From contig CAJAQB010000008.1 in NCBI GenBank assembly GCA_903943975.1, positions 175,076-239,075 on the forward strand: a stretch of 64,000 nt of DNA. Direction: 5' to 3'. The DNA is from Synechococcus lacustris. Lineage in GTDB: Bacteria > Cyanobacteriota > Cyanobacteriia > PCC-6307 > Cyanobiaceae. This document shows positions 37,517 through 47,960 of this stretch, piece after piece; position 1 is the first letter of the stretch; each line of letters opens with the position of its first letter. Below the pieces are notes generated by a model. That model saw only the letters and a program-made list of their open reading frames with translations, had not been told where the DNA came from and ran no database searches. A program made the position numbers and the translations under genes.

Positions 37517-38086
37517 TTAGTCGCGGGCTTGGATCACACCGTATCCACCGTGGTTGCGTTGGTACACCACCTGGAGGCTGTTGGTGGCCTTATCGCGGAA
37601 CACATAGAAGTCGTGGTCGATCACATCCAGCTGGTGCATGGCCTCTTCCACGCTCATCGCTGGCATGGCGAAATACTTGCGCCGCACCACCGGAGCCGGC
37701 AGTTGTGCTGAACGGCCGTTGAGTAGGTCCCCCTGGAGATCGCCCGGCAGCTCGCTTTCGGCTGTCCCCAGCTCGGGGCCGTGGTGATAGTCGGTGCGGC
37801 GGTCCTTGTGGCGTTTCAGTTGACGGGCCAGCTTGTTGGCCACCATGTCGATGCTGGCGTAAAGGTTCTCGCTGCGTTCCTGGGCGCGGATTACCGTGCC
37901 GCTGGCAAACAGGGTCACCTCCGCCGTTTGTTGGGGTACCCGCGGGTTGCGGGCCACGGAAAGGTGCACATCGGCTTCCTGCACCAGGCCGTTGAAGGGT
38001 CCCATCGCCCGGGAGAGCTTGTTCTCCGTGTAGTCGCGCAGGGCAGGGGTGAGTTCAAGGTTGCGGCCGTGAATCAGAAGCTTCAT
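37517..38086 (-). CDS. hpf: Long-form ribosome hibernation promoting factor (LrtA)
   Basis: HPF binds the 30S decoding site and, in the long form, dimerizes ribosomes into inactive 100S particles. LrtA is the cyanobacterial name, for light-repressed transcript. The 189-residue protein has the N-terminal domain (MKLLIHGRNLELTPALRDY, SENLYASIDMVANKLARQL) and the C-terminal dimerization domain (VRRKYFAMPAMSVEEAM, HDFYVFRDKATN). ATG 38086 is the start of the conserved sequence. The longer frame to 38140 is not conserved-looking. It is divergent from lipB with about 30 bases between. Confidence 0.95.
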   Translation of the reverse strand: MKLLIHGRNLELTPALRDYTENKLSRAMGPFNGLVQEADVHLSVARNPRVPQQTAEVTLFASGTVIRAQERSENLYASIDMVANKLARQLKRHKDRRTDYHHGPELGTAESELPGDLQGDLLNGRSAQLPAPVVRRKYFAMPAMSVEEAMHQLDVIDHDFYVFRDKATNSLQVVYQRNHGGYGVIQARD

Positions 38087-38117
38087 CAGGTACCTCCCGG
38101 AATGGTCTGAGGGTTGA

Positions 38118-38897
38118 ATGCAATGTATGGAACGCAGCATGGATTCGGTATCTCCAGATGCATACCTTTGTGCTCTCTCTAGGTTTGTGCCCCTGGAGGA
38201 GGCCTGGGTCTGGCAGCGGCGCTGGCAAGGGCTCCTGATCGACAGCGCCGCCAGGGCCCATTTAGGCGCCAGGCCCCGCCTGCCGGAATTGCTGTTGCTG
38301 CTGGAGCATCCCGCCTGCTACAGCCTCGGCCGCGGCGCCAGCGAAGCCTTTTTGCACTTCGATCCCCAGCACCCCCCCGCCCCCCTGCATCGGCTCGACC
38401 GCGGCGGTGAGGTGACCCACCACCTGCCCGGCCAGTTGGTGGCCTATCCGGTGCTCGACCTCCAGCGCCACCGCTGTGATCTGCATTGGTACCTGCGCCA
38501 GCTGGAGGGGGTGGTGCTGGATCTGCTGGAAGTTCTGGGCCTGGAGGGGGAACGGCGGCCGGGGCTCACCGGGGTGTGGTGCCAGGGGGCGAAGCTGGCC
38601 GCCATTGGGGTGGGGGCCCGCCGCTGGGTGACCCAGCACGGCCTGGCCCTGAATGTGAACTGTGAGCTCACGGGCTTTGGGGCGATCCAGCCCTGTGGCC
38701 TCAACCTGCCGGTGGGCCGCCTGGCCCAATGGCGGCCGGAACTCACGGTGGCGGCCCTGCGGGCCCCCCTGGCCCAGGCCTTTGCCAGCCGTTTCAACTG
38801 GGGGGTAATCGAACCGATCTGCGAGCAGACTCTGGCCACTGTTATGGCGGCAGATGGGTCAACAGATGGGCCAGGCCTGGGTGCGCTGGGGCGGTGA
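38118..38897 (+). CDS. lipB: Octanoyl-[ACP]:protein N-octanoyltransferase
   Basis: LipB transfers octanoate from ACP to lipoyl domains, the first step of protein lipoylation. [36 protein letters not shown], the Lys-bearing [11 protein letters not shown] and the catalytic Cys in IQPCGLN are all present. The start may be ATG 38118, 38127 or 38139; 38139 (MDSVSPDAY) matches the family start best. The lipoylated E2 of pyruvate dehydrogenase is encoded 2.4 kb downstream. Confidence 0.94.
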   Translation: MQCMERSMDSVSPDAYLCALSRFVPLEEAWVWQRRWQGLLIDSAARAHLGARPRLPELLLLLEHPACYSLGRGASEAFLHFDPQHPPAPLHRLDRGGEVTHHLPGQLVAYPVLDLQRHRCDLHWYLRQLEGVVLDLLEVLGLEGERRPGLTGVWCQGAKLAAIGVGARRWVTQHGLALNVNCELTGFGAIQPCGLNLPVGRLAQWRPELTVAALRAPLAQAFASRFNWGVIEPICEQTLATVMAADGSTDGPGLGALGR

Positions 38898-40770
38898 TCG
38901 CCAAGACCAACAGGCCCTAGCCGCCCAGCCCGACTGGAGTGGCTTGGGCGGCATCGATGGCCTCTGGCCCCGGCTGGCCGAGCGCCATGGGCAGTTGCTG
39001 GCCTTGGATCAGGCCCATGGCCCGGCCGCCGAGCAGCTCAGCTTTAGCCAGTTGCACCAGCGCATCGGCGCCGTGGCCGCCAGTTTCCAAAGCCTCGGGG
39101 TGCGGGCCGGGGAGGTGTTGGCCTTATTTGCGGAAAATGGCCCCCGTTGGCTGGCGGTGGACCAGGGGCTGATGCGACTGGGCGCCGCGGCGGCGGTGCG
39201 GGGCAGCCAGGCGCCCCTGGAGGAGCTGGCTTTCATCCTGGCGGACAGCCAGGCGGTGGCCCTGGTGCTGGAGGATCCGGCCCTGCTCAAACCGCTCCAG
39301 GCCGCTGGGGCGTTGCAGGGCCTGCGCTTTGTGCTGCTACTCCAGGGGGAGGCCAGCGCGGCCGCCGCGGCCTTGCCGGAGCCCCTGGCCTTGCCGCTGT
39401 TGGATTGGCCGGGCCTGTTGGCCCTGGGGGAGGGGAAGGCCCTGCTGGAGCCATTTGCGGGGCCAGAGCAGCGCTTGGCAACGTTGCTTTACACCTCCGG
39501 CACCACCGGCCGGCCCAAGGGGGTGCCGCTCAGCCAGGCCAACCTGCTGCACCAGCTGCGCACCCTTGGGGTGGCGGTGAATCCCCAGCCGGGGGACCGG
39601 GTGCTGAGTGTGTTGCCGATCTGGCACGCCTACGAACGCAGTGCCGGCTACCTGCTGCTGTCTAGGGGCTGCGCCCAGAGCTACACCAACCTGCGCCAGC
39701 TGCGGCCGGATTTGCAACGGGTAAAACCCCACTACATGATCAGCGTGCCAAGGCTTTGGGAGGCGCTCCATGCCGGTTTCTGCTCGGCGTTGGCGGCGAT
39801 GCCCCCCGCCAAGCAGCGCCTGGTGCAGGTGGCCCTGGCCGTGGCCAGCAGCCAGGCCCAGGGCTGGCGCCGCTGGCGCAACCTCGATGGGGCTTTGTTG
39901 TCCCCCCTGGCCCGGCTCAGGGGCCTGGCCCTGGCCCTGGGGAGCTGGCCCCTGGCGGCCCTGGCGGAGCAGTTGCTCTGGCCAGCGGTGCGCCGGCAGC
40001 TCAGTGGTGGCTGCCTGCGTACGGCCATCAGTGGCGGCGGCGCCCTGCCCAGCCACATCGATGCTTTCTTTGAGGCGATCGGCATTGAACTGCTGGTGGG
40101 CTATGGCCTCACCGAAACCAGTCCGGTGCTCACCTGCCGCCGCCCCTGGGCCAACCGCCGCGGCAGCGCCGGCAGGCCCCTGCCCGGCACCGAACTGCGC
40201 ATTGTTGATCCCGAAACCAAGGCGACCCTGGCTTGGGGCCAGCGGGGCCTGGTGCTGGCCCGGGGGCCCCAGGTGATGGCTGGTTATTTACGGAGGCCGG
40301 AGGCCACGGCGGCGGTGCTGGATGGGGAGGGTTGGTTTGACACCGGCGACCTGGGTTGCCTCTTGCCCGATGGTTCGTTGCAGCTCACCGGCCGCGCCAA
40401 GGACACGATCGTGCTTAGCAATGGCGAAAACATTGAGCCCGGGCCCCTGGAGGATTGGTTGGCGGCCAGCCCCCTGGTGGAACAGGTGATGCTGGTGGGC
40501 CAAGACCGGCGGGGGCTGGCCGCCCTGGTGGTGCCCCGCCCGGGGGCCCTGGACCCCAGTAAGCCGGGGCTGCTTAAGGAGTTGCAGGGGGAGTTCAACC
40601 GGTTGCTGGCGGCCCGGCCCGGGGCCCGGCCCGATGAACGGCTGCTGGGGGTGGCCCTGGTGGAAGCCTTCAGCATCGAGAACGGTTTGCTCACCCAAAC
40701 CCTGAAGCAACGCCGCGACCGGATCAGCGCCCGGGATACCGCTGCCATTGACCAGATCTACGCGGGCTGA
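38854..40770 (+). CDS. Long-chain acyl-CoA/acyl-ACP synthetase (AAS-like AMP-forming ligase)
   Basis: An adenylate-forming ligase that activates fatty acids; in cyanobacteria the single AAS recycles free fatty acids to ACP or CoA. The 638-residue protein has the P-loop [17 protein letters not shown], the A5 motif YGLTETSPV, the A7 motif GWFDTGDLG and the A8/A10 region [18 protein letters not shown] hydrophobic helix near the middle (around residues 350-380) is typical of membrane-associated members. It overlaps the lipB 3' end by 44 bases if the ATG at 38854 is used; ATG 38866 is possible. Confidence 0.93.
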   Translation: MGQQMGQAWVRWGGDRQDQQALAAQPDWSGLGGIDGLWPRLAERHGQLLALDQAHGPAAEQLSFSQLHQRIGAVAASFQSLGVRAGEVLALFAENGPRWLAVDQGLMRLGAAAAVRGSQAPLEELAFILADSQAVALVLEDPALLKPLQAAGALQGLRFVLLLQGEASAAAAALPEPLALPLLDWPGLLALGEGKALLEPFAGPEQRLATLLYTSGTTGRPKGVPLSQANLLHQLRTLGVAVNPQPGDRVLSVLPIWHAYERSAGYLLLSRGCAQSYTNLRQLRPDLQRVKPHYMISVPRLWEALHAGFCSALAAMPPAKQRLVQVALAVASSQAQGWRRWRNLDGALLSPLARLRGLALALGSWPLAALAEQLLWPAVRRQLSGGCLRTAISGGGALPSHIDAFFEAIGIELLVGYGLTETSPVLTCRRPWANRRGSAGRPLPGTELRIVDPETKATLAWGQRGLVLARGPQVMAGYLRRPEATAAVLDGEGWFDTGDLGCLLPDGSLQLTGRAKDTIVLSNGENIEPGPLEDWLAASPLVEQVMLVGQDRRGLAALVVPRPGALDPSKPGLLKELQGEFNRLLAARPGARPDERLLGVALVEAFSIENGLLTQTLKQRRDRISARDTAAIDQIYAG

Positions 40771-40797
40771 GAGGCTTGGGCGCCGTCCCCAGTTCCC

Positions 40798-41238
40798 ATG
40801 GCCGATCAGCTCACGATTAAGCGCAATATCACCGTCCGCGCCGTGGTGACCCCGCGCTGGAAGGAGGAGGCTGAGCGCGAACTGAGCCAGGCGATCTCCA
40901 CCACGGATCAGCAACTGGCCCAGCTGGAACAGGAGGGCCAAGAGGTGGTGGCGGAGATCCGGCGCCAGAGTGCCAACCCCCTCGACCCCCGCATCCAAGA
41001 GCAGGTGGCTGGGGTGCAACAGCAGGTGGCCGCCAAGCGGGCGGAGCTGGAGGAACAAAAACGCAACCTGCTGGACCAGCAGGCCACGGTGCAGGGGCTG
41101 GAATTCGAGCAGATCGTTGACCAGGGTCAGCTGGAAAGCACCGTTGCCATCCAAGTGGGAGACAACATCGTCGAAAAACTGCAGGCCGCCATCGTGGTGC
41201 GTGATGGGGTGGTGCAGGCGATCAGCGAAGGCGCCTGA
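40798..41238 (+). CDS. YlqD-like protein
   Basis: A 146-residue protein with an N-terminal short beta segment (LTIKRNITVRAVVTPRWKEE), a long coiled coil (about residues 25-100, rich in Gln and Glu) and a C-terminal beta domain (FEQIVDQGQLESTVAIQVGDNIVEKL). This is the YlqD family layout seen in Bacillus and cyanobacteria. Function is not known. It lies between the acyl ligase and pyruvate dehydrogenase E2, all on one strand. Confidence 0.85.
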   Translation: MADQLTIKRNITVRAVVTPRWKEEAERELSQAISTTDQQLAQLEQEGQEVVAEIRRQSANPLDPRIQEQVAGVQQQVAAKRAELEEQKRNLLDQQATVQGLEFEQIVDQGQLESTVAIQVGDNIVEKLQAAIVVRDGVVQAISEGA

Positions 41239-41281
41239 GCTGCGGGGATAGGATCCGCAGACCCTTGTGCTGAAGCGGCGG

Positions 41282-42577
41282 ATGGCCACCTTCGAGATCT
41301 TCATGCCCGCCCTCAGTTCCACCATGACTGAGGGGAAGATTGTCGAGTGGCTGAAGCAGCCCGGTGACCGTGTGGAACGCGGCGAATCGGTGCTGGTGGT
41401 GGAGTCGGATAAGGCCGACATGGATGTGGAGTCGTTTGAGGCCGGTTTCCTCGGCGCCGTGCTGTTGCCGGCTGGCAGCAGCGCCCCCGTGGGCGACACC
41501 ATCGGTTTGGTGGTGGAAACGGAGGCGGAACTGCAGGAGCTCCAGGCGAAGGGAGCGCCTGCGGCGGCCCCTGCTGTGGCCGCTGCTGTGGTCCCAGTGG
41601 CGGCTCCTGTGCCTGTGGCAGTTGAAACCCCTGCGGCGCCTGCCGCTCCGGCTCCCGCCGGCGATGGCAACCGGGTGGTGGCCAGCCCCCGGGCCCGCAA
41701 GCTGGCCCAACAGTTAGGTGTGCGCTTGGAGGGCCTCCAGGGCAGTGGCCCCCACGGTCGCCTGGTGGCTGCTGATGTGGAAAAGGCCGCTGGTCGCACC
41801 CCCGCAGGGACCTTGACAGCTGCGCCCACCGCCGCCCCAGCCGCCCCAGCTGCCGCCGCCCCAGCCTTCACAACCCCAGCGCCATCGGCGCCCCCCGTGG
41901 CCCCCGGCGAAACCCTGCCCTTCACCACCCTGCAGCAGGCGGTGAACCGCAACATGATCGCCAGCCTGGCCACCCCCAGCTACCGGGTGGGTTACACGAT
42001 CACCACCGACAAACTCGACGCTTTCTACAAACAGGTGAAGGCCAAGGGCGTCACGATGACGGCGCTGCTGGCCAAGGCGGTGGCCCTGACCCTGGTGCGC
42101 CACCCCCGCGTTAATGCCGCCTACAGCGATGCCGGCATCAGCTTCCCCAGCGCCATCAATGTGGCGGTGGCGGTGGCCATGGAAGACGGCGGTTTGCTCA
42201 CCCCCGTGCTGGCCCAGGCCGACCGGGCTGATCTCTACAGCCTTTCCCGCAGCTGGGCAGACCTGGTGGCCCGGGCCCGCACTAAGCAGCTCAAGCCTGA
42301 GGAATACAGCACCGGCACCTTCACCCTCTCCAACCTGGGGATGTTTGGCGTTGATCGTTTTGACGCGATCTTGCCCCCCGGCACCGGCGCGATCCTGGCG
42401 GTGGGCGGCTCCCGGCCGGTGGTGGTAGCCAACGCTGACGGCTCGATTGCCGTTAAGCGCCAGATGCAGGTGAACCTCACCGCCGACCACCGGGTGATCT
42501 ATGGCGCCGATGCGGCCAGTTTCCTCAAGGACCTGGCGGATCTGATCGCCAACCGTCCAGAAAGCCTCGCCCTTTAA
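41282..42577 (+). CDS. pdhC: Dihydrolipoamide acetyltransferase (pyruvate dehydrogenase E2)
   Basis: E2 moves the acetyl group from lipoyl-lysine to CoA. The 431-residue product has one lipoyl domain with the lipoylated Lys44 in ESDKADMDVES, an Ala/Pro/Val linker, the E3-binding domain (ASPRARKLAQQLGV, GPHGRLVAADVEKA), a second Ala/Pro linker and the catalytic domain ending with His403 of the TADHRVIYGAD motif. ATG 41282 starts MATFEIFMPALSS, the usual start. lipB lies upstream on the same strand, fitting a supply of lipoylation for this protein. Confidence 0.96.
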   Translation: MATFEIFMPALSSTMTEGKIVEWLKQPGDRVERGESVLVVESDKADMDVESFEAGFLGAVLLPAGSSAPVGDTIGLVVETEAELQELQAKGAPAAAPAVAAAVVPVAAPVPVAVETPAAPAAPAPAGDGNRVVASPRARKLAQQLGVRLEGLQGSGPHGRLVAADVEKAAGRTPAGTLTAAPTAAPAAPAAAAPAFTTPAPSAPPVAPGETLPFTTLQQAVNRNMIASLATPSYRVGYTITTDKLDAFYKQVKAKGVTMTALLAKAVALTLVRHPRVNAAYSDAGISFPSAINVAVAVAMEDGGLLTPVLAQADRADLYSLSRSWADLVARARTKQLKPEEYSTGTFTLSNLGMFGVDRFDAILPPGTGAILAVGGSRPVVVANADGSIAVKRQMQVNLTADHRVIYGADAASFLKDLADLIANRPESLAL

Positions 42578-42621
42578 ACATTGGTCCCCATAGTGGAGCC
42601 CGCTGCCTTCAAGCACCGCTG

Positions 42622-44466
42622 ATGACGCAGCTATCGCGCCTTTTATTTGGCGTTCCCCTCTCCAGTGAGCTGAGTGGCCAGGAACGGCTCACCAGAACAG
42701 AGGCCCTGGCGGTGTTGTCTTCGGATGCGCTGTCGTCTGTGGCCTATGCCACCCAGGAAACCCTGGCGATCCTTGCCTTTGCCGGGGTAGCCGCCCTTTC
42801 TTTTTCGCTGCCGATCACGATTTCAATCGTGGTGCTGTTGTCGATTGTGTTGCTGTCTTATCGGCAAACAATCCGGGCCTATCCCAATGGCGGTGGTTCT
42901 TACATCGTTGCGCTCAGCAACCTTGGCCAGAAACCTGGTTTGGTGGCGGCGGCGGCCTTGATGATCGACTACGTGCTCACCGCAGCGGTGAGTTTGATGG
43001 CCGGCACCCAGGCGGTTACTTCGATGCTGCCGCAGCTGTTGCCCTATGCGGTGCCCTTCAGCCTGGTACTGCTCTTAATTGTGGGTTGGGTGAACCTGCG
43101 GGGCTTGAGGGAATCGGGACGGGCCTTCAGCCTGCCCACCTATGCCTTCGTGTTTTCGATGCTGCTGCTGATCCTGATGGGGGGCTTCCGTCTGCTGCAG
43201 GGGGGGGCGCCGCCGGCGCCGGCGGTGGATGCGATTAGGGCCACGGAAGGTTTGAGCCTGTTGTTGGTGTTGAAGGCCTTCTCCTCTGGCTGTGCCGCCA
43301 TGACCGGGGTGGAGGCGATTGCCAATGGCGTGCCGGTATTTAAGGCACCGGAGGCGCGCCATGCCCGGCAAACCTTGATGGTGATGGGGGTTCTGCTCGG
43401 GGTGATGTTTATCGGCACCAGTTCCCTGGCCCAGGGTTTCCATGTGTTGCCCAATAACGACCGCACGGTGCTAGCAGACCTTGGCGTGGCGATTTTTGGT
43501 AGCGGTAGCCCCCTGCTATTGCTCTTGCAAGGCTCCACCCTCTTGATTCTGATGCTGGCGGCTAATACCGCCTTTGCAGATTTCCCCCGCCTGGCGGCGT
43601 TGCTGGCCCAAGACCGCTACCTGCCGCCCCAGTTGCGCTGGGTGGGGGATCGACTTGTGTTCCAGAACGGCATCATCGCCCTGGTGCTAATTACCGGCCT
43701 TTTGGTGGTGATTTTTGATGGCGATCCCACCAACGCCATCCCCCTTTATTCGATTGGGGTGTTTACGGCCTTCACGCTTTCCCAGGCGGGCATGGTGTTG
43801 CACTGGTGGCGGGAAAGGGGGCGGGGTTGGCTGGGCAGTTTGCTGATGAATGGCAGCGGCGCCCTGGCCAGCGGCCTGGTGCTGCTGGTGATCACCGTGA
43901 GCAAATTCACCGAGGGGGCCTGGGTGGTGCTGGTGGCGATTCCCGTGGTGGTGGCTGGATTCCTAAAACTCCAGTACGTGTTCAAGCGCCAGCGGGAATT
44001 GCTCACGATTCCGGCCGGCCTTGGGCCCCTGCTGGTACCCAATAAAAGCGCTGACCAGGGCAACAGTTTGATCGCCCTGGTGGTAGTTAGCGAGGTAAAT
44101 CTGGCGGTGCGGGCTTCCGTGGAATATGCCCAAGCGATCGCCGACCGGGTGGTGGGGATTCATGTGCGCCAACAGGGGCTAGACAAACAACAATTGCAAC
44201 GCCAATGGCTGGCCCAGGTGGGGGAGCTGCCCCTGGAGATCCTGGAGAGTCCTTACCGTTCGATCATTGATCCGATCATTACTTACCTCAAGCAGCTGGA
44301 AATTGATAATCCCGGCCAAAGGATCACAGTGGTATTGCCCACTCCTGTGGCCCGTCGGTTTATCAGTGGTTGGTTATTTGACCAGGTGAGCCACCCCCTG
44401 CGCCAGGCCCTGCGGGAGGACGCCAGCTGTGCCCTCACCTCCCTGCCCTACCCCTTGGAGATTTGA
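42622..44466 (+). CDS. APC-family amino acid/cation permease
   Basis: A 614-residue membrane protein with about 12 hydrophobic segments, then a soluble C-terminal domain of about 150 residues. [16 protein letters not shown] at the first helix, [17 protein letters not shown] and [19 protein letters not shown] are typical of the amino acid-polyamine-organocation superfamily. The soluble tail ([22 protein letters not shown]) resembles a universal-stress-like fold. The substrate is unknown. Its TGA shares a base with the ATG of queA, so the genes are coupled. Confidence 0.88.
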   Translation: MTQLSRLLFGVPLSSELSGQERLTRTEALAVLSSDALSSVAYATQETLAILAFAGVAALSFSLPITISIVVLLSIVLLSYRQTIRAYPNGGGSYIVALSNLGQKPGLVAAAALMIDYVLTAAVSLMAGTQAVTSMLPQLLPYAVPFSLVLLLIVGWVNLRGLRESGRAFSLPTYAFVFSMLLLILMGGFRLLQGGAPPAPAVDAIRATEGLSLLLVLKAFSSGCAAMTGVEAIANGVPVFKAPEARHARQTLMVMGVLLGVMFIGTSSLAQGFHVLPNNDRTVLADLGVAIFGSGSPLLLLLQGSTLLILMLAANTAFADFPRLAALLAQDRYLPPQLRWVGDRLVFQNGIIALVLITGLLVVIFDGDPTNAIPLYSIGVFTAFTLSQAGMVLHWWRERGRGWLGSLLMNGSGALASGLVLLVITVSKFTEGAWVVLVAIPVVVAGFLKLQYVFKRQRELLTIPAGLGPLLVPNKSADQGNSLIALVVVSEVNLAVRASVEYAQAIADRVVGIHVRQQGLDKQQLQRQWLAQVGELPLEILESPYRSIIDPIITYLKQLEIDNPGQRITVVLPTPVARRFISGWLFDQVSHPLRQALREDASCALTSLPYPLEI

Positions 44467-45572
44467 TGGGGTTGCTTGCGGGCCAGCTTGATGCTCAGCT
44501 ATCGAGCTACAACTATCTGCTGCCCGAGGAGTTGATTGCCCAGCGCCCCTGGGAACCGCGCCATGGGGCGCGCCTGTTGGCGGTGAGCCCCGGCGAGGGC
44601 GCCCAGCATCTAACGGTGTGGCAGCTGTTGGATCAACTCAAGGGCGGTGATCTGTTGGTGTTAAACAACACCCGGGTGCTGCGGGCGCGGCTACGGGCCA
44701 AGCGCCCCAGTGGGGGAGCGGTGCAGCTATTGGTGCTGGAACCGCTAGGGGAGGGCCGCTGGCTTTGTTTGGCTAAGCCGGCCAAACGGCTCAGGGTGGG
44801 CGAATGGTTGGAGCTGGTGGCTGAGGGGCAGCCGCCCCTGGCCTTGCAGGTGCTGGGCAGCGATGCCGCCACGGGGGGCAGGATTCTGCAATTTCCGCCG
44901 GAGGCGCTTGGGGCCGTTGAACTGGAGCCCTTGCTGCTGCGCTATGGCGCCATTCCCCTGCCGCCCTATATCCACAGCCATGATCCCAGCGATAACCAGC
45001 GCTATCAAACCCGCTACGCCTCTATCCCTGGAGCCGTGGCAGCTCCAACGGCGGGCCTGCACCTCAGTGATGAGTTGCTAACGGCAATTCAGGCCCGGGG
45101 GGTGGAGTTGGCAACGGTGACCCTGCATGTGGGCCTTGGCACCTTCCGACCGGTTGAAACAGAAGATCTCAGCCAGCTGCAGTTGCACAGCGAGTGGGTG
45201 GAGGTGAGCCCGGAGCTGGTGGCGGCGGTGGCGGCCTGCCGGGCCCGGGGCGGTCGGGTGATTGCGGTGGGTACCACTTCAGTGCGCAGCCTGGAGGCGG
45301 TGGCAGCCCTGCATGGGGGGCGGTTGGCGCCCCACCAGGGCCCGGTGAACCTGGTGATTAAACCGGGCTATCGCTTTGCGGTGGTGCAGGGCTTGCTCAC
45401 TAATTTCCACCTGCCCCGCAGCTCGCTGCTGCTGCTGGTGAGTGCCCTTATCGGCCGCCAGCGGCTGCTGGATCTCTATGGCGAGGCGATCGAGCAGCAG
45501 TACCGCTTTTTCTCCTATGGCGATGCCATGTGGATTCCCCCGGAAGCGGTGCTGCCGGGGGCCCTGGCTTGA
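44466..45572 (+). CDS. queA: tRNA preQ1(34) S-adenosylmethionine ribosyltransferase-isomerase
   Basis: QueA adds a ribosyl group from SAM to preQ1 in tRNA, making epoxyqueuosine. The 368-residue protein has [50 protein letters not shown] (here [14 protein letters not shown]), [12 protein letters not shown] and [16 protein letters not shown], all standard for QueA. I start at ATG 44466, sharing one base with the permease stop. It ends directly against the convergent sodB with no spacer. Confidence 0.97.
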   Translation: MGLLAGQLDAQLSSYNYLLPEELIAQRPWEPRHGARLLAVSPGEGAQHLTVWQLLDQLKGGDLLVLNNTRVLRARLRAKRPSGGAVQLLVLEPLGEGRWLCLAKPAKRLRVGEWLELVAEGQPPLALQVLGSDAATGGRILQFPPEALGAVELEPLLLRYGAIPLPPYIHSHDPSDNQRYQTRYASIPGAVAAPTAGLHLSDELLTAIQARGVELATVTLHVGLGTFRPVETEDLSQLQLHSEWVEVSPELVAAVAACRARGGRVIAVGTTSVRSLEAVAALHGGRLAPHQGPVNLVIKPGYRFAVVQGLLTNFHLPRSSLLLLVSALIGRQRLLDLYGEAIEQQYRFFSYGDAMWIPPEAVLPGALA

Positions 45573-46172
45573 TCAGGCGGCGGCCAGGTTGGCGGCCACG
45601 AAGTCCCAATTCACCAGCTTGTCGAGGAAGGTGCTGATGTAGTCGGGACGACGGTTTTGGTAGTCGAGGTAGTAGGCGTGCTCCCACACATCCATGGTGA
45701 GCAGCGCCTTCTGGCCATGGGCCAGGGGCAGATCGGCGTTGGCGGTTTTGGTCACCTTGAGGGTGCCGTTGTCGAGCACTAACCAGGCCCAGCCGCTGCC
45801 GAACTGGGTGGCGCCGGCGGCCTTGAAGGCCTCTACAAACTTCTCAAAGCTGCCGAAATCAGCGGTGATCTTGTCGGCCAGGGCGCCAGTGGGCTGGCCG
45901 CCGCCAGCGGGCTTGATCGACTGCCAGTAGAAGCTGTGGTTCCAAACCTGGGCGGCGTTGTTAAACACGCCGGCCTTTGCCCCATCACCGGCCACCGCCA
46001 GGATCGTTTCCTCAAGGCTCTTGCCTTCCAGCTCGCTGCCGGCCACCAGATTGTTCAGGTTGGTCACGTAGGCGGCGTGGTGCTTGCCGTAGTGAAATTC
46101 CAGGGTCTGGCGGGAGATGTGGGGCTCGAGGGCGTCGAGGCCGTAGGGGAGGGCGGGAAGGGTGTGGGCCAT
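45573..46172 (-). CDS. sodB: Superoxide dismutase, iron type
   Basis: SodB converts superoxide to peroxide and oxygen. The 199-residue product shows the metal ligands in [11 protein letters not shown] (His), QVWNHSFYW (His) and [13 protein letters not shown] (Asp and His). The Gln in [11 protein letters not shown], not Gly, marks an iron enzyme. No signal peptide is present, so it is cytosolic. The gene is convergent with queA and their stops are adjacent. Confidence 0.97.
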   Translation of the reverse strand: MAHTLPALPYGLDALEPHISRQTLEFHYGKHHAAYVTNLNNLVAGSELEGKSLEETILAVAGDGAKAGVFNNAAQVWNHSFYWQSIKPAGGGQPTGALADKITADFGSFEKFVEAFKAAGATQFGSGWAWLVLDNGTLKVTKTANADLPLAHGQKALLTMDVWEHAYYLDYQNRRPDYISTFLDKLVNWDFVAANLAAA

Positions 46173-46245
46173 GGGGGAGAAGTAATTGGAACGGCGGGGT
46201 GATCTTAACGATTGGATCTGGTTTCGTTAGGTGCTTTGGGTTGGC

Positions 46246-46875
46246 CTAGGGGCTCACCTTGAGCAGTTCCACTTCAAAGATCAAGGTGGCGTTGGGGGGG
46301 ATGGCGCCACCGGCACCGCGTTCGCCGTAGGCCAGGTCGGGGGGAATCACCAGCTTGCGCTTGCCCCCCACCTTCATGCCGGCTACGCCCTCATCCCAGC
46401 CCCGGATCACGCGGCCGGCCCCCAGGGGGAAAGTGAAGGCTTCGTTGCGGCTGTAGCTGCTATCGAATTCCTTGCCGTTGGTGAGGCTGCCGCGGTAGTT
46501 CACCGACACCTTCTCGCCGGCTTTGGCTTCGGCGCCGGTGCCCACCACTAGGTCGGTGATCTTCAGGCCGGAGGGGGTGGTGCGTTCCTTAGAGGCCACG
46601 AGCTCATCGCCACCAAGTAGGTCTGCGGCTTTGCCCTTGGCTTGGGCTAGGTCGTTGTTTGCAGTGTTGTCAGCGGTGGGGGCCATGGCAAAGAGGCGGG
46701 GGTTGGGGTCGCTGGGATCGAGTTCAAGCGGGGCCGCTACCGCTGGCCGGCTGATGGCAGCGGCGGCTGGCGCTGGGGCGCTGGCACCTACGGGGGTGGG
46801 GGCCACCAGTTGGCTGGCCAGGGCCACCAGTAGGCAGGCCACACAAACGGCGGAGCTGATCAGGATGTCGCGCAT
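46246..46875 (-). CDS. FKBP-type peptidyl-prolyl isomerase
   Basis: A 209-residue protein with an N-terminal membrane or signal segment (ILISSAVCVACLLVALASQLV), a variable Pro/Ala linker and one FKBP domain (VSVNYRGSLTNGKEFDSSYSR, PLGAGRVIRGWDEGVAGMKVG, LAYGERGAGGAIPPNATLIFEVELL). It likely acts in the periplasm or thylakoid lumen on protein folding. sodB follows on the same strand about 70 bases downstream. Confidence 0.94.
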   Translation of the reverse strand: MRDILISSAVCVACLLVALASQLVAPTPVGASAPAPAAAAISRPAVAAPLELDPSDPNPRLFAMAPTADNTANNDLAQAKGKAADLLGGDELVASKERTTPSGLKITDLVVGTGAEAKAGEKVSVNYRGSLTNGKEFDSSYSRNEAFTFPLGAGRVIRGWDEGVAGMKVGGKRKLVIPPDLAYGERGAGGAIPPNATLIFEVELLKVSP

Positions 46876-46947
46876 GGAAGCAGCCAGCGGTGCCAGGAAG
46901 GGATGGGGGGATTCTGTCAGTGCTTTGCCCAGGCGGCAGTGCTTTGC

Positions 46948-47271
46948 TCAGGGGGCGCTGTCCCGCAGGCGCTGTTCCAGCCGGTCGATCCGGCCCCGCA
47001 ATTCATCCAGTTCCTTCTGACGGGCCAGGCCCATGTCTTGAAGGAACTGGTCGAGGTTGCGTTCCAGTTGCCGTTCCGCCTGTTTTTCCGCTTCCGGGTT
47101 GTCCCCCCGCAGGGCCTTGGTGACCTCATCCACCAGGGCACTGGCCTGGTTGGGATCAAGGCGGCCGCTCAAAACCCAGTCCTGGGTTACGGAGCGCAGG
47201 CGGTCTACCACCAGGCTGGTGGTGCCGAGGCCCCGCACCAGAAGTTGCTGCAGCGGGTTATCACGATCCAT
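46948..47271 (-). CDS. Small coiled-coil protein, phasin/PhaF-like
   Basis: The 107-residue protein begins MDRDNPLQQLLVRGLGTTSLVVDRLR and ends in a coiled coil (ARQKELDELRGRIDRLEQRLRD). The composition resembles the small phasin-like or polyhydroxyalkanoate-associated proteins that many cyanobacteria carry. A granule role is not shown by this sequence. It sits between the FKBP gene and the Crp/Fnr gene, all on the minus strand. Confidence 0.7.
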   Translation of the reverse strand: MDRDNPLQQLLVRGLGTTSLVVDRLRSVTQDWVLSGRLDPNQASALVDEVTKALRGDNPEAEKQAERQLERNLDQFLQDMGLARQKELDELRGRIDRLEQRLRDSAP

Positions 47272-47295
47272 AGGGCCAGGGCTGTCCTTTGGGGT

Positions 47296-47940
47296 CTAGC
47301 GAGCCTTGCCAGTCAAAACCAGATGGCGGCCGGATTCGATCTGCAGCCAACCCTGCTGGCGCAGTTGGCCAATGAAACGGGTCACGGTGACCCGGGTGGT
47401 GCCCAGGGCGCTGGCCAGTTCTTGGTGGGTAAGCCGCACGCCGATGCGGCTGCCGTTGGGGCCGGGCTGGCCATAGTCACGGGCTAGCAACTCAAGAAAG
47501 CCGCAGAGGCGGTCCTCCACCCGGCGCATCCCCATCAGACCCAGCAGCGATTCCGCCTGGCGGTAGCGGCGGGCCATGGCCAGGAACATCGCCCTGGCCA
47601 TGGCCGGATCTTCCAGCAGTTCATCCCAGTGCAGGCAGAGCAGATCGCTGTCGGCCAGGGTTACCGCTTCGTAGGGTTCCACCGTGCTGAGCGGTGCCCC
47701 GAAGGGTTCGTTGGGTCCCACAAGGCCCAGCAGGGCTTCGTCGCCACTCATATAAGAGGTGACCAGCTTGGTCATGCCCCGCACCACCAGCCAAACGTGG
47801 TCCTTAAGCAGGGGCACCGGGCTGCCGGCGGCCATGGGGATCAGATTGCGGGTTTGGAAATTGCATTCCAGCAATTCCCGAAGCTCTAGGTTGTCTCGGC
47901 TGGCGTCTCGCTGGGGGCTGGCAACCATGACCGAATGCAT
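47296..47940 (-). CDS. Crp/Fnr-family transcriptional regulator
   Basis: The 214-residue protein has a cNMP-binding-like beta domain (RNLIPMAAGSPVPLLKDHVWLVVRG, GDEALLGLVGPNEPFGAP), a long dimer helix, and a C-terminal winged helix-turn-helix (LTHQELASALGTTRVTVTRFIGQLRQQGWL). This is the Crp/Fnr layout. It is not NtcA, whose effector domain and recognition helix differ. Fnr-type iron-sulfur cysteines are not evident, and the effector is unknown. It is divergent from lnt, with only about 20 bases between the start codons. Confidence 0.9.
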   Translation of the reverse strand: MHSVMVASPQRDASRDNLELRELLECNFQTRNLIPMAAGSPVPLLKDHVWLVVRGMTKLVTSYMSGDEALLGLVGPNEPFGAPLSTVEPYEAVTLADSDLLCLHWDELLEDPAMARAMFLAMARRYRQAESLLGLMGMRRVEDRLCGFLELLARDYGQPGPNGSRIGVRLTHQELASALGTTRVTVTRFIGQLRQQGWLQIESGRHLVLTGKAR

Positions 47941-47960
47941 CGGACGACACCAGCGAATGT

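Noticed and set aside
40288..41973. 561-residue minus-strand open frame
   Set aside because: It is antisense to the acyl ligase, YlqD-like and E2 genes, all clear on the plus strand. Long antisense frames are common in GC-rich DNA.
47296..47940. NtcA as the identity of the Crp/Fnr regulator
   Set aside because: The effector domain and recognition helix differ from NtcA, so only the broad family name is given.
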